DNA of 64,000 bases from Roridomyces roridus. Its lineage: Eukaryota > Basidiomycota > Agaricomycetes > Agaricales > Mycenaceae. Numbering within the stretch: the stretch's first letter is position 1; every line of letters begins with the position of its first letter. The stretch covers positions 1-64,000 of the forward strand of contig JARKIF010000069.1 of NCBI GenBank assembly GCA_029378245.1, given 5' to 3'. The translations under genes and the position numbers were made by a program. Under the pieces are notes generated by a model. It worked only from the letters and a program-made list of their open reading frames with translations, did not search any database and was not told the DNA's origin. Positions 1 through 11,565 of this stretch are shown piece after piece.

Positions 1-252
1 CCCCCGGGCGTCTCAGCACCAATGCGATGGGCATGATTATTTTCGACTTGATGACGCACACGGACGAAGGGTGAGTCTGTTCTCAGGGCAGTTGCTCAGT
101 AACTTATTAGTGTATGCAGTGACTCCGGCGTCGGGGACTTCGGAGAGAAAGGAATTGCTCGGTGGCGGAAGCAGCATGACTGCAACGCTTTCTGCAAGGC
201 TCTCGAGCTGGGGGCTGGGGAATCGGACGATGAGGAGGATGGGGAGTGAATG
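1..252 (+). CDS. 3' end of an unidentified gene entering from the left edge
   Basis: A reading frame is open from base 3 and would end at base 72, but a typical short fungal intron (donor GTGAGT at 69, acceptor TGCAG ending at 118) joins it in phase to a frame that stays open to a TGA at 250-252. The resulting tail of about 66 residues begins PGRLSTNAMGMIIFD and ends WGLGNRTMRRMGSE. No domain or family is recognised. The splice is inferred from consensus sites only. The alternatives are that the gene stops at 70-72 or that the segment is not coding. Confidence 0.35.
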
Positions 253-833
253 ATACCAATACTTATGAATGTAACGGAATTGCAATTCGCGGAATGAATG
301 AGTTGCAGGCTCTCAAAAAAGTCAAGACTTCGCCATTATGAGAACGGAGACAAGTAATTTCGTCCAAGGGGACTGGCATAGTATATACGTCCCTGGAGCA
401 CTCTCCCAAGCCATACACGCACCCACCTATGCCTCATATTCCGTGTATCTGCGGCACTATATAAGTTTGAGCCCTGGGTTCATACGGAGGACAAACTCAC
501 CACTCACCCTCCTTCTGCTCGCTCCTTCCCCACGTCTCCTCCTGCTCCTTCCCAAGTCTCTGTTTCACTCATCCAAACCGGCGCACACCCTCCTTGCCAC
601 GCTTTTTTGGGTCGGTTCCGCGCTTTCAAGGTGGTAGACATGGTTTTGGATGCTGTCGGGAGCCACGGGGTCAGGTCAGGGTGCAGGGAATCAGCACACG
701 GCCGTGAGATGAGGGTTCGGGGTCAATGTCGAAAGGAACGTGGTTTAGCATCTGGCGCGATGAGCGAGGAAGGCGGGCGGAAGGTGCAGGGTAGGACGCG
801 GGTAGGACGCAGCCGGTGGGCAGGGGAGACATG
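253..833. other. No gene seen; AT-box and pyrimidine-rich stretch
   Basis: There is no convincing coding region. A TATA-like box (TATATAAG) lies near 460 and is followed by C/T-rich sequence at 490-600, which resembles a fungal promoter. No convincing open reading frame starts downstream, so any transcript here would be non-coding or belongs to a decayed gene. Confidence 0.3.
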
Positions 834-1108
834 AGGCGGGAGGCGGGAGGCGGGAGGCGGGAGGCGGGAGGCGGGAGGCGGGAGGCGGGAGGCGGGGGCG
901 GGAGGCGGAGGCGGGAGGCGGGAGGCGGGAGGCGGGAGCGGGAGGCGGGAGGCGGGAGGCGGGAGGCGGGAGGCGGGAGGCGGGAGGCGGGAGCGGGAGG
1001 CGGGAGGCGGGAGGCGGGAGGCGGGCGGGAGGCGGGAGGCGGGAGGCGGGAGGCGAGGCGGGAGGCGGGAGGCGGGAGGCGGGAGGCGGGAGGCGGGAGG
1101 AGGAAAAG
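834..1108. repeat. (GGCGGGA)n minisatellite
   Basis: About 275 bases consist almost entirely of a 7-base unit, GGCGGGA, repeated nearly forty times. There are a few slips that give GGGGGCGGGA, GGAGGCGG or GGGAGCGGGA units. All G-runs are on the plus strand, so the array could form G-quadruplexes there and i-motifs on the other strand. Because 7 is not a multiple of 3, all frames stay open on both strands and produce long artificial Arg/Gly- or Pro/Leu-rich reading frames. Those are not genes. Confidence 0.95.
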
Positions 1109-1823
1109 AGAGAATTTTTATGATCGTAGACTAGCCAATGAAAGCTCTCCCAAGACTGAGTTGGGTGGTGATGGCGCAAGATGTGATGGTGATGGTGGCC
1201 AGCGTCGAGCGGGCGACGGCGACGGCGAAGAGGATGCGTCGGGACGCGAGGAGGCAATCGAGAGAGGAGGGCGGGACGGCGACGTTGGGAGTCCGAAATG
1301 ATTGATACAGTTTAGCCGAGGAACAATGGCAACAATATACAACAATTGATTTGATTTTCATCCGCGTCCTTCCGGCAAACCGTCGTAAGGTGAACCAAAA
1401 TGCAAGATCAGAAACACACAAGTATGACAACGATAACGAAGAGAGAAAAAACGAGGTGGGTGTGGGTAGATGGAATATGGTAGAATATGTACTACACCAG
1501 AGTCCGTATGAGACGTACTTCGATTACAGATACACACAATATTTGGGGTGGGATGGCCGAAAGGTTGGCGCCGAGTCGTCCGTCTGCTCGCCCATCCCAG
1601 GGTCGTCAAGCGGACATGCGTATACCGTGCGTTATTGATTCAGATTTGGCAGATTCTGGACAATACTGCAGCCGCCTCCTTCGCTTGCAAGAGCTCGAAC
1701 CTGTTCAGGGCCAGTCAGTGACTCGAGCCGACACTGACTGTAAAAAAATAAGCGAGCACTTACGCATTAGCAGGCTCTGACCCGCAAACGTCCCCTAACG
1801 CGCGTAAACCATCTTGTACAGCA
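1109..1823. other. Intergenic; no supported gene
   Basis: I see only short overlapping open frames without family resemblance or splice logic. The stretch separates the minisatellite from the 3' end of the Zn2Cys6 regulator gene. Confidence 0.4.
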
Positions 1824-3958
1824 TCATGCGCATCCTGCGCCTCCTTCTCCCCTCAGCTGTCCGCCAGCCAGAGATCGCGTAATGCGCCGTAGTTCGGAGA
1901 CAAAGACGTAGAAGGCCGTTGTCCATATGTCTGCGTGGAAAATAAATAAACAAATCGTGCAATATAATGGAAGGCTAGAAGAGAAAAACGCACTCCGATA
2001 ATCGGATTCAAACACCCCAACGCCTGCAATTCTTGCATGCCCCCAAACCTAAGCATATCACTCGCCGCTCCAAGACAGCACTCCCTCGACCTCGAATCCG
2101 AGGCCATGAACATCCCATGGAGCTTGATCGTCGCCGCATTAAGCATTGAATGTGTCAACAGCAGCTTGCGCGTGCGTGTACGGACGTCGACATCCACGCG
2201 ATCGTGAGGGGCAGGGACCAGCACCGGCGGCAGCTGCGCCCTTAAATCCCGAATCAACCCATCCGCAGCGGTCCAAGCCCCACTCAAGAACTGCACATCA
2301 CGTTGCGAGACGTCCGGTGTCCTTGGCCACTGTGAGCGGATGTAGGCCGTTCGATGGAGGAGGATGCATGCTTTGGCGGTTTGAGTCGCCAGCGAGTCAG
2401 TTGGCTGCGCATTGCCCAGGCGGGATTTGTAGATAATTCAGCACGGTACCGTCGCCCCGGATACCGGGGCCAAGTAAGCCCTGTGGCAGATATCAATCAG
2501 TATTTTACGCCTCCCTTTTCAATCATTCATTAATAGAGATAAAACACAACACATACCCGCTTATATTCGTCCATCTCCAATGGCCACGGTGTATCAATCT
2601 GCAGTCCGCCGGGGCCTGTCGTTTCAAAGATACTCGCCGCGCCGGCCGCGGGCTCGAGCGCCATGCTGAGATTCTTCTGTAGACTGTAGATAGCCCAAAA
2701 CGCGTTGATGCGCTCGCCCTCCTCGATAGCGTCGTGTGCTGGAGGTAGGGGTATCAAAGCATGCCCCGTCTCGGCGTCGATAGCGATCCCAGGTGGAGGC
2801 CCCGGGCGGGCGGAGCGAATTTGATGTAGACCTCCGCCGAGTGCAAGTGCAAATGCTGTAGCGGCGTGTGCGCGTGCAGAGAGGAGGGCACCTGTACGGA
2901 AGAAGTAGTATGCCAGGAGGACTTGGGCTTGAAGTGTGTGAGAGAAGAGGAAGGCGAGAGATTGCGGCGGCGAGCCGAGGGCCGTCGCTGCGTGGTAGAG
3001 AGCCTTGAATTTGAATAGCTGTTCGTTGCGAGGGTCGGAGGAGAGATGGGCACCCAAGAGGTACATTGCATAGAGCAGGGCGGGCGTATGGTGATGTAAT
3101 GCAACGAGTCGTTCCGTGTCGAGGAAAAATCCAAACTCGGAAGCGTGGTCGAGGAATTTCTGTAGTCTGTGATAAAATTCAGCGCTAGGCGGGATTCCCA
3201 ATACAGGCAAAACTCACAGCGGATAATCCAGAGCCTAGACTCGTGTAAGCCGATAAGCGCAAGCTGTGCACAGCTGACACATACCTCGTAGTCGACGCTG
3301 GATGCCGTAGACGCGGGGCTAGTCAGTTCCGGGCTTTCGCGCGAAGATGGCAGACGAGACTCAAACAGCCCGAGCGGACTAGTTCCGGAGGCGCTGCTGG
3401 TCCCATACGGGGGCACACTCCGGGTGGCCGAGGCCGGTGAAAACGGAGTCCGTATCTGACTCGACTCGGTGGACGAGCTCGAGCCTGAAGTGAGGAGCCG
3501 CGGAACCTGCGCGAACGGGGAATTGGGCAGAGACCTAAAATGTGGCTGCGTCGGGGGCGGGAGGCTGAGCTGAGGAGGGGGAGGAGGAGGACCAGCGTAT
3601 GGGTCGTAGAGCGTCACTGGAGGAGTGTTGTCCTCGGGGTGCTCGAGCTCCTGTAGTCGAGCCTCGAGGCGCGCGACAGTGTCTTCAAGAACCTTCGTGC
3701 GAGACCGGGAGGGGCCATCTTGGTACTCGCAGTCGTCATCTTTGGGCGTTTTAGTGCAGGGTCCGCATACGGGTTTTACACCGTCGCATTTCTAGCAGCG
3801 TTCATTGAGTTTTTCAGAGCAATGAGTCCAATGACGTACAATTTTCAAAAACCTGGAGCCGCATCGTGTGAGGAAAGGGAAGAGAAAAAGCGGTGCCCTT
3901 TGACGCACCTGCAAGCCATACATGCTCTGCCGCGCCTCAAAGGCCTGGACACACTCAT
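1824..3958 (-). CDS. Zn2Cys6 (fungal binuclear cluster) transcription factor, two micro-exons
   Basis: This is a nuclear DNA-binding regulator. The start is the ATG at 3958. Exon 1 (3958-3909) ends inside the zinc cluster. A 13-nt exon (3852-3840) and the next exon (3791-3285) complete it as RACMACRFLKIKCDG...CGPCTKTPKDDDC, giving all six cysteines. A short coiled-coil (LEDTVARLEARLQELEH) and a Pro/Ser-rich linker follow. A 17-nt micro-exon (3234-3218) then leads to the fungal-specific TF middle domain (exon from 3166 to 2557; FLDHASEFGFF, INAFWAIYSLQKNLSMAL). A further intron and a 40-nt intron give a continuous C-terminal region containing LATQTAKACILLHRTAY and WTTAFYVFVSELRRI. The phase of the last junction (near 1945-2000) is not resolved, so the stop is 1824 or 1853. 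Target genes are unknown. The second copy of this gene, at 14.5 kb, is broken. Confidence 0.85.
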
Positions 3959-4070
3959 CTCGTCGACTGGGGTGTCGTCCACGAGTCCACGACGAGGGGA
4001 CGGCGGCTAAAAAACTTTGTGAGCTCCGAGTCGAGCGGGGGTGAAGAAGATCCGAGAGTCTCGCTGGCTC

Positions 4071-4079
4071 ATATTTATA
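4071..4079 (-). promoter_or_regulatory. TATA box of the Zn2Cys6 gene
   Basis: TATAAATAT on the minus strand lies about 113 bases before the chosen ATG at 3958, a usual distance for this window. It supports that start. Confidence 0.5.
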
Positions 4080-6751
4080 CGGAGAGGACAACAATGGGCC
4101 ATAGGATCGTGCCGGCGCTTTCAATCGGCACCCAAAAAGATGGGGTATCGGAAGGAGATAGGTATCGTGGCAGTGCACGTCACCCTAATTTAGGTTCGCT
4201 GTGATCACTGCCTCCTTTGTCCCTGATTACCACCCTCGGTCGAAACCAGCGACCGTCCCACGTCGTCCCACGTCTACCTGAACTCCGCTTGTCAACGGAT
4301 AGGCGAGAAATTCACGAAAAACCGCACAAATTCAAGACGGCGGCCACTGATGCTCCGCCGTGCACCGCCAATCCCGCCTCGTGTTCTCTTGGGTGCTGCT
4401 GCGGAGGAACTTTCCACCCCATGGATAACCTTGCCAACAGGAGCCGCAAGATTTCCCTCCAACTCCGCGCGTACGCTGAAGGTAGTGACTCCCTCGCTCA
4501 TGAGTCTTCCATTCTTGTGGTGTACCGATGCTTCATTTCCGTGATGAACTTTCATGTGGTCTTGGAGTTTCTTTTTCGCCTCTCTTTCTCGCCCCTCACG
4601 TCGCCTCCACTATCTCGCCCGACGACCCCGTCGTCAAGCTTCACATCCTCTAACTGCGCGTGGCAAGTCCCCACACACCGAAGCGGCGTTAAGCGAATTA
4701 GCGCAAAACCGAAAGAAGATTCGTTGGAACTGAGGTTTGAAGGCACCTACCAACGCCGCACCGGACGGTACTTGCAATCCGTCTCAGGGATGCACTATCT
4801 GTGTCAACGTTTCCAGGACGCATACAGGGCGATCTTTCAAACAAAGCAATGTATCCTTTCCCTGGCCAACGTATCTGATAAGAAGTCGGGTCGTTTCGTT
4901 TTCCGGCTCGGCCTTCCGGGTAGCGTCTGACAGCTTTTTGACAGCATCTCTTGAATCATCAATTTCCGCTCTGCCGCCTTCGGCCGCGTGCTTCTGGCTC
5001 ACTGTGATTCAACCGGCGATCACAGGTGCGTATCTCGGGATTACTTGTGGAAGCTCAACAGCTCGAATTCAAGGAACGCCAGCTCGTGCATCTGAGTCTG
5101 CATGAACCTGAACGACGACCACGACAAGACACCCCTAATTAACCGCTGCAATTCACTGAGATACCTACCCGCGAACCATGCACGTGGCGCGTCATTAGGA
5201 CTGGCTCAAGCTCCGCTGTGTCCGGTAATTATTTTTCCGATTATATGGCCATTTTCCTGTCTGTCCTCTGCGACGTTTGCAGCCCTGGGCCTGAAATGAG
5301 GGTCGCCAAGCCAAAATTTTGTATGGGGATATGTTGGGGATATGTCTCAAACTCATTACCACCAACCAACGGTGCGTGCCTTTCGATTCAAAACAGCAAA
5401 GTTCAATGCAATGAACCTGTTGATACATCCAAATTTACAACCTCGCCGGACGGAACATGCCAGAACACGCCACATACTGATCAACTGTTCTGATTGCCGT
5501 TCTTTCGCGAGAGCGATCGTCCCGGAATGAGGCTAATGAAGAACAGTGACTCAGTATGACTCGAGCACAACCAGGGCAATCCGTCGAGGAAGCATAGGGT
5601 CGTGTATCACGGAGGATGACCTGGCCTTACCCTTCAAATTATAATATTATCTCGAATGCACGCGGGTGAGCGAAGAAGATCGGGATCAGCATTCTTCGAG
5701 AACAAAAATTGACGTGAGAAGCTCTCTCTAAATTCTTCGAACAATGCAATGTATGCCGATCATGTTGGTGAGTCTCGCACACCACACCCCGAAATTAACT
5801 AAGCATCCCGGATGATTCCGAATCGACGAAGATCCTAGCCAAAATTATCGTTGAAACGCAGAGCCTTCATGCGTTTGTGGTGCACCTGCACTCCCACCAC
5901 ATGGAGCACATGAGAAAAATTGGCGCCGGCACCTGTCAATCATGATCAATTCGCCATCATGTCGTTTACGGTTTTCGGTACCGAGTGGGGCGATGCCGGA
6001 TCTTTCGTGCCGGTCGGCGGCCTGTGCAATGTGCAGACCGGAAGCCAACCCGAGGCCGAGGCAGGGAGTGCTAGCCGTCCGTCCGTGGTAGCCTCGGGTA
6101 TCGGGATTCGCGACATGTAAAAAGGTAAGCATTTTTACGTGCCGATTCAACTTTGAAGTTTCAACCAAACTTCGACAGCGGCCCGACTCCCGAGTAGCCC
6201 GACCCGCTATTCTCATGGCATCGCACGATGCCCGCCGTGGACCGAAATCTTCAAACAGACGGGGAACTCAGCGACGTTGGATTGCAAAGTTGGCCTCCCC
6301 GCCGTGGCCGTCGGACACCGATTCGAAAGGCCACCGTGGTGGGGTTCGAGTAAGCACAAGATTAAATGAACTCGGTCAGTGAAGAGGAGAGGAAGGTCCG
6401 GGACATATGTGCATGTGGAAGACGTCAACTATATGTAAGTGAGAGGCTTCGGAGGATAGACTGCGCCGATGGTGGTTCGTTCAAACCGTGGCAATAATTT
6501 GTGCTTGCAATCATACACATGCTTACTCGTTGAGAGATTCTTGAAGGTAACACCCGGCATCTTCGAGGTGCAGAAGAGACCCAGTGCTCGGCCAACAGCA
6601 CCGAATGTTGACTGGTCCTCGTTCGAATCCAGTCGGGTGACTGGTAGTGGTGATAGGAGTTTTCGTACTTTTTCTTCGCGATTCACAAGGGGGAGCAAGT
6701 ACAGAAATATACAGAATAAATACAGTTGAGTACACCCGAGATGATACTTGT
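4080..6751. other. Long stretch without a supported gene
   Basis: Several open frames occur, the longest on plus at 4217-4930. None has recognisable domains, a convincing start context or splice sites that extend it. The composition is like the surrounding intergenic DNA. I see no transposon ends or tRNA. Decayed genes are possible. Confidence 0.4.
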
Positions 6752-8364
6752 TCACACATGCTTCTCCTTGCGCAACAACTTCTGAACCCTCTTCCAACGC
6801 CTCTCAGTCGTCCGTGCAACCTCGCTGGTTCCCTGGTGAAAACCCCGGTCTATGCTTCGGAGCCGGGGGAACAAACGCCCCAAGAACTCGGCCACCGAAT
6901 CTGCGTCGCTACCAATTGGCGACGACCCTACCTCGAACGTTCGAAGCGCGAGTTGCGTTCAGGAAAATGGTCGTCGGCAGGAGCCAGGATGGCCGCGGCC
7001 CCATTGATCTGAAGGGTGAGGCGTTCAAGATCCCGACAATACGTCGCAAGAGCGACAATGCCGTTTAGCGTCATCCGGGGAGGCTGAAGCTGCTGAGAGA
7101 GCCGGTGGTCGGACTCCTGGAGTGTGAGCGCTTTGAGCTTGGGCCACGAAGTTGCAATGTCCATCAACAGTGCATCGTCAATGCGCCTCACGACTGGGAG
7201 GGTGAGATTAACCCGGACCAGGTTACCCAAGGAAAGTAGGGGAACGAGGTCGTTGATATTTCCATCGTGGATTGATGGAGGTCCCTCGTACAGAGTCAGA
7301 TACAACGTCAGGTCGTCGACGGAGCACAGTCGGGAGCTGATCGCTGCCGACACAGCCGACAAATCTCCTCCCTCCGTAATTGTGACGCTGATGTAGGAGA
7401 TGGGACAGTCCGAAGAGTGCAATTTGAGAAATTCCACGATAAAGTTGGGGAGTGCATCGTGCAAAAACACCCGCTGAAGGGCGGGAAACAGCGGAGATAC
7501 TAGGTGCGCCCCGCTAGCCGTCGCCATCGTGGCAGGTCCGTGAAATCCCACTCTGCTATGATCAAGGGTCAAAACCTTGAGGGAGGGAAGACGTGACAAC
7601 TGTTCGAGGGCTTCTCGATCCACATTGGGGACCCAGAGTTCCTCTATTTGGTGGAGCTGCCTGATGAGATCGCAGGCCGAGCGGCATAGCGTAGTAATCT
7701 CCGCAGCAGTGGGCAGGGGAGAAAGTACGTGGAGCTTTTTGAGCGATTGGAGGTTGAGATTGGATGGAATGGGGATGTCGAAGCGACTAATGGCAATGCT
7801 GACGTCCTTGATCCTCGGACCGAGGAATAAGTTCAGGTACGGAAAATAGGCCTCTCCATCCGCCCACGCGGTCAGAACTTGGAGGTTAGGACAAAGGAGT
7901 TGGGAGGGGAGGGTCGAGGCGATGGCCTCGAACAGGGCCCCATCAGGGAACCTGAGATCGGTAAGCACCTCCTTCATAAGCAAGACCTTGATTCGACGGG
8001 AATAGGACAATGGTACAGTCCAGTCTGCTGGTTGGACGGGCCCGATTAGGTGCTGAGAACGTCAGTTGCAGGCTTAGACAACATGGAGTAGACTCATACG
8101 TACAAATGAGAAGGGACTGGCAACGGTCATTGGGTCGCCGTCCTCCCGAATTTCCCAAAGATGAGATGGGAGGCACTTTATGATATTGTCGATCCCGAGT
8201 TGGATGCGCCACAGCGTATCCAAGGCCGGCTCTCGGAAGGCACGACAAGTCACGGCGAGAGAGGCCAATGTCCCCTCGTTACCGGCAAGCTCGTCGATCT
8301 TGGGTTCATGTAGCTTCTCGCAGACGAGCTCCACGAGTTCTGTAACGGCGAGGGCAGGATGCAT
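6752..8364 (-). pseudogene. F-box/LRR-like gene, MHPAL subfamily, copy 1 (3' frameshift)
   Basis: The N-terminus (start 8364, MHPALAVTELVELVCEKL) carries an F-box-type helix set with TCRAFREPALDTLW. Such proteins normally bind Skp1 and present substrates to an SCF ubiquitin ligase. A 51-nt intron (8103-8053) separates it from exon 2, which begins at HLIGPVQPADWTVPLSYSRR. Irregular leucine-rich repeats such as LPSLKVLTLDHSRV and TSWPKLKALTLQ fill the rest. Near 6955 one base is missing relative to copy 2 (GAACGCAA against GAACCGCAA). As a result the frame ends early in FPERNSRFERSR. Restoring it would run to a stop at 6752 through VAEFLGRLFP, which copy 2 also has. A sequencing error is the main alternative to a real defect. 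Confidence 0.8.
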
Positions 8365-8660
8365 GATGGGAGAGAAGAACAAGAGAAGAAAGGAGAATCA
8401 AAATTGATGAAGATCCCATCAAGAGAAACCTGTACAGCGACCACTCGGACCAGAATCAAATTGAATCTTCGGCGATAGATGAGAGATAAAGCGATGAAGT
8501 GGTCAGCTGTTTGAAATTGCACCGATTTGGACTGAGACTCCGAAGTTTGGATTCCGCCATCTGGGTTTGATCTGACTTTGATCTTGATGATGAGACCGTA
8601 CTTTTGCCGCAGTTCGTTGGCGTTCAAGGGGAGGCAGAGGACTCGCAAAGCATACAAGTC

Positions 8661-8736
8661 GGTTCCGTTGCCAGTCGTCTCACCCCTTGGACTGCTCGAA
8701 TACCCGGGGCTGTTCGTTCAACTCGAACCGGAGCCA
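8661..8736 (+). repeat. tRNA-like cloverleaf repeat, isolated copy
   Basis: The 5' GGTTCCG pairs with 3' CGGAGCC as a 7-bp acceptor stem. GTTCG-TTCAACT-CGAAC forms a perfect T arm with a B-box-like loop. A TTTTTT run follows about 32 bases after the unit. It belongs to the family seen in arrays at 16.2, 21 and 34.4-37 kb. It lies about 300 bases upstream of F-box copy 1 in divergent orientation. A second, poorer copy (T arm GTTCG-TTCGACT-CGAAC at about 11448-11465) has the same relation to F-box copy 2. Confidence 0.6.
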
Positions 8737-8859
8737 TGATGACAATGCGCAGCCTTCATGACTCATTTTTTGCTGGTTTTCTTTCTACCCCAGCGTCGGG
8801 TTGGAAAATAAATACATAAATAGCACATTCAAAACAAGAAGCGATTCCACGCCAGAAAC

Positions 8860-9070
8860 TACTCACTTGCTTCCTGCAACAACTTTTGAACCACCCTCCA
8901 CCGCGCCACCGTCGTCCGCGCCGGCGTGCTCCTATCCAAACGCATCTTAACCCTTACATTTGGCTGGATCTTTTGGAGGTGCGGGAACAGCCGCCCCAAG
9001 AAATTGGCCACCGACTCGAACGTGGATGGATGTGGTTCTGCCGTGAAAAGCGGACAGCGGAAGGAGATCT
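8860..9070 (-). pseudogene. Detached 3' end of an MHPAL-subfamily F-box/LRR gene
   Basis: The minus strand encodes FESVANFLGRLFPHLQKI and, further on, ARWRVVQKLLQEASE followed by a stop. This matches the C-termini of copies 1-4 (for example FESVGKFLGRLFPHLGKI in copy 3). Sequence upstream (9070-9400) does not continue the gene. It is an orphan fragment between copies 1 and 2, presumably left by deletion or unequal exchange. Confidence 0.7.
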
Positions 9071-9458
9071 GAACAAGATGGCTGTATTGCGAGACGCTGT
9101 CAATTGGCAGCGCGTAAAAGATGGAACGGAAAACAACGAAGCAGAAATCGGAGTTTGATTGGGCGCTGTTCTCAGAACAGATCGCTTGAAGATGGGAGCT
9201 TGACATCTGCTTACGCGGACTGCGGCATGGAAAGTCGAACGAAAGTGGACCCGCTGCATCATTATGGAAAATGCAAGCGCCGGAAATCCGGGAAAGACGG
9301 AAGCCCGAGGGCGCTCAGGACGCGTGAGCTCGAGCGCCGTTGGCGAGTCTTGTCATCGGGGGATGAAGACTCCCGCTGCTCGAAAAATGGATATAGTCGT
9401 ACATAACGAAAGAGTAAGTATATAATTTGAATTTGAATAAACGCAGAATACAACGAAG

Positions 9459-11218
9459 TCAACACGATGCCAAACGATGCTCACATACGCTGCCCCGGGG
9501 CCCGCAACAACTCCTCTTCCAACGCGCCTCAGTCGCCCGCGCAGCCGGGATCATTTTCCACCCGATCCTAGCCCAAACATGCTTCCCTTCACGCAACTTC
9601 TTTTGAACCATCTTCCAACTCGCCTGAGTTGTCCGCGCCACTTCTCTGGTTCCCAAGCCGAAACCATCTCCGGCAAATTGGATGCTCTTGAGCCCCGGGA
9701 ACAGCAGCCCCAAGAACTCGGCCACCGAGTCTACATTGCTACTTCCGATCGGCGACGACCCTACCTTGAACTTGCGAAGAGTGAATTGCGGTTCAGGGAA
9801 ATGGCCGTCGGTAGGAGCCAAAATGGCTATGGACCCATCAACCTGGAGGGCGAGGCGTTCAAGATCCCGACAATGCGTCGCAAAAGCGAGCAGGGCGTTC
9901 AATGTCGTCCGGGGAGGCGGACGCTGCCGAAGGATCCTGTGGCGGGGGACGCTGGGCTCCATCAGCACGAGTTCCCTGAGCTTTGGCCAGGAAACGGCCA
10001 TGTCCATAGCCATGGCATCCTCGATCTGGGCTACAAATGGGAGGGTGAGGTGAACCGTGACGAGGTTGCGGAAGGAAAAGAGTGGGATAAGGTCGTTGAT
10101 GTTTCCATCGGCGACTGACATAGAGTAGGACCACTCCAGCCACCTATCCTCGGCCATAGACACCACGATTTTCTTCAGGGATGTGCAAGGGATGTGCGTA
10201 TTCATCGCGGCAAATAGGGTCCATAAGCTTTGAGCTTCCTCGAAGTGGGTGGGCACAATCGAGATGAGGAACTCGGTGATGGCGTGGCCGGAGGATTGCA
10301 ATTTGAGGAAGTTGACGATAAAGTCGGGCAGCGCACGGCTGAAATGTGCTTTGCGAAGGGCGGAGAAGCCGGGGCGGAGAGGCGCCTCGCCACTCGATAA
10401 AAATGGCACCTTGCCGTAGTCGAGGTTTAACACCTTCAGGGAGGGGAGACCCGAGAGATGCTGGAGTGTTTCTCCGTCCAAATTGGGGACCCAGAGGCGC
10501 TCGATTCGATCGAGTTGCTTTATCAGATCGCATGCCGAGCGACAAAGGATATACGCCTCGGAGTTCCCAGCGTTTGGGCACAGTACGCGCAGTGTGTCGA
10601 CTGATTGAAGAGCGAGGTTGGATGGGATTGGAATATCAAAGTGGCTAATCGTAATGCAGATGCCCTTGACTCTTGGACTGAGGAAGAGATTCATGTACTC
10701 TAGATGAGTCTCTGCTTCGACTCCCCAGTCCAGGAATCGGAGGTTGGGGCAAAGGCGTTGAGAGGAGGGGAGTGACGAGAACACGGTTTCGAAAACGGCG
10801 ACGTCCGGAAACCGCGTCCCAAGGGGCGGGCCCATGAACAAGTGCTTGATTCGGCGTGCGTAGGACAATGCTATGGTCCAGTCCTCCGCCTCGATGGACC
10901 CGATTATGTGCTGAGGACTTGTTCACAAGAATAGCTTCGAGTAAGTCAACTACGCACCACGGAGAAGCGCGTGAAGAAGGTCAATATGTGGGTGTCCGGT
11001 TGAGTCTCCCAAAGATGGGATGGAAGGCACTTGATGATGTTGTGGATGCCGCAATGCGAGCTCCAAAGAGCATCCAAGGCCGGCTCTTGGAAGGCCCGAG
11101 AAGTCACGGCGAGAGAGGCCAAGGTCCCCTGGAAACCGAAGCGGTTGTCGCCTTCGGGTTCCTTTAACTTTTCGCAGACGATATCCACGAGTTCTGCGAT
11201 GGAGAGGGCAGGATGCAT
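9459..11218 (-). CDS. F-box/LRR-like protein, MHPAL subfamily, copy 2 (intact)
   Basis: Exon 1 (11218-10958) encodes the F-box part: MHPALSIAELVDIVCEKL, then TSRAFQEPALDALW. A 47-nt intron (10957-10911) precedes exon 2 (10910-9459), which starts HIIGSIEAEDWTIALSYARR. Together they give about 570 residues. The body has irregular leucine-rich repeats (LSGLPSLKVLNLDYGKV, VSWPKLRELVLME, HCRDLERLALQVDG) of the kind that form a curved substrate-binding surface. This is the only undamaged MHPAL copy in the window. Its C-terminus is longer than the others: a tail containing ARATEARWKR echoes the preceding ARTTQASWKM. The role as SCF substrate receptor is inferred from family; the substrate is unknown. 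Confidence 0.82.
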
Positions 11219-11565
11219 GATGGAGGAGAAGAACAAGAGAAGGAGGGACACAGATGGTGATCCCGGCCTACCGAAGGAGACCGTACGACAGGCGATTTCG
11301 GCGATTCACAGATAAGACTCTTATCGGGGCGTGCCGGTCCGCTATCATCTCGGTTGATCAAGCCGACTTCCCGATTCGTCACCGCCGTTTGTCGTAGACA
11401 AGTCCTGGACATGGTATTAACAGAAACTCGTACAGTGCCAGAAAGTGTTCGTTCGACTCGAACCGTGCGCATAGACGTGTCTGAGTTCGTTTTTCGTCTC
11501 AGGTTGAAAATTAAAGCGAGAGATCAAGTACGCATACACTCAACATACACTATGAAAAACGAGAC

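Noticed and set aside
745..1301. Long open frames on both strands (Arg/Gly-rich and Pro/Leu-rich proteins)
   Set aside because: They are produced by the 7-base minisatellite, which is open in all frames; no conserved sequence outside it.
4217..4930. Plus-strand frame of about 237 codons
   Set aside because: It begins at TTG without ATG, has no recognisable domain or biased composition, and no splice sites extend it.
9477..10118. Plus-strand frame of 213 codons opposite F-box copy 2
   Set aside because: It is an antisense shadow of the conserved minus-strand coding sequence.
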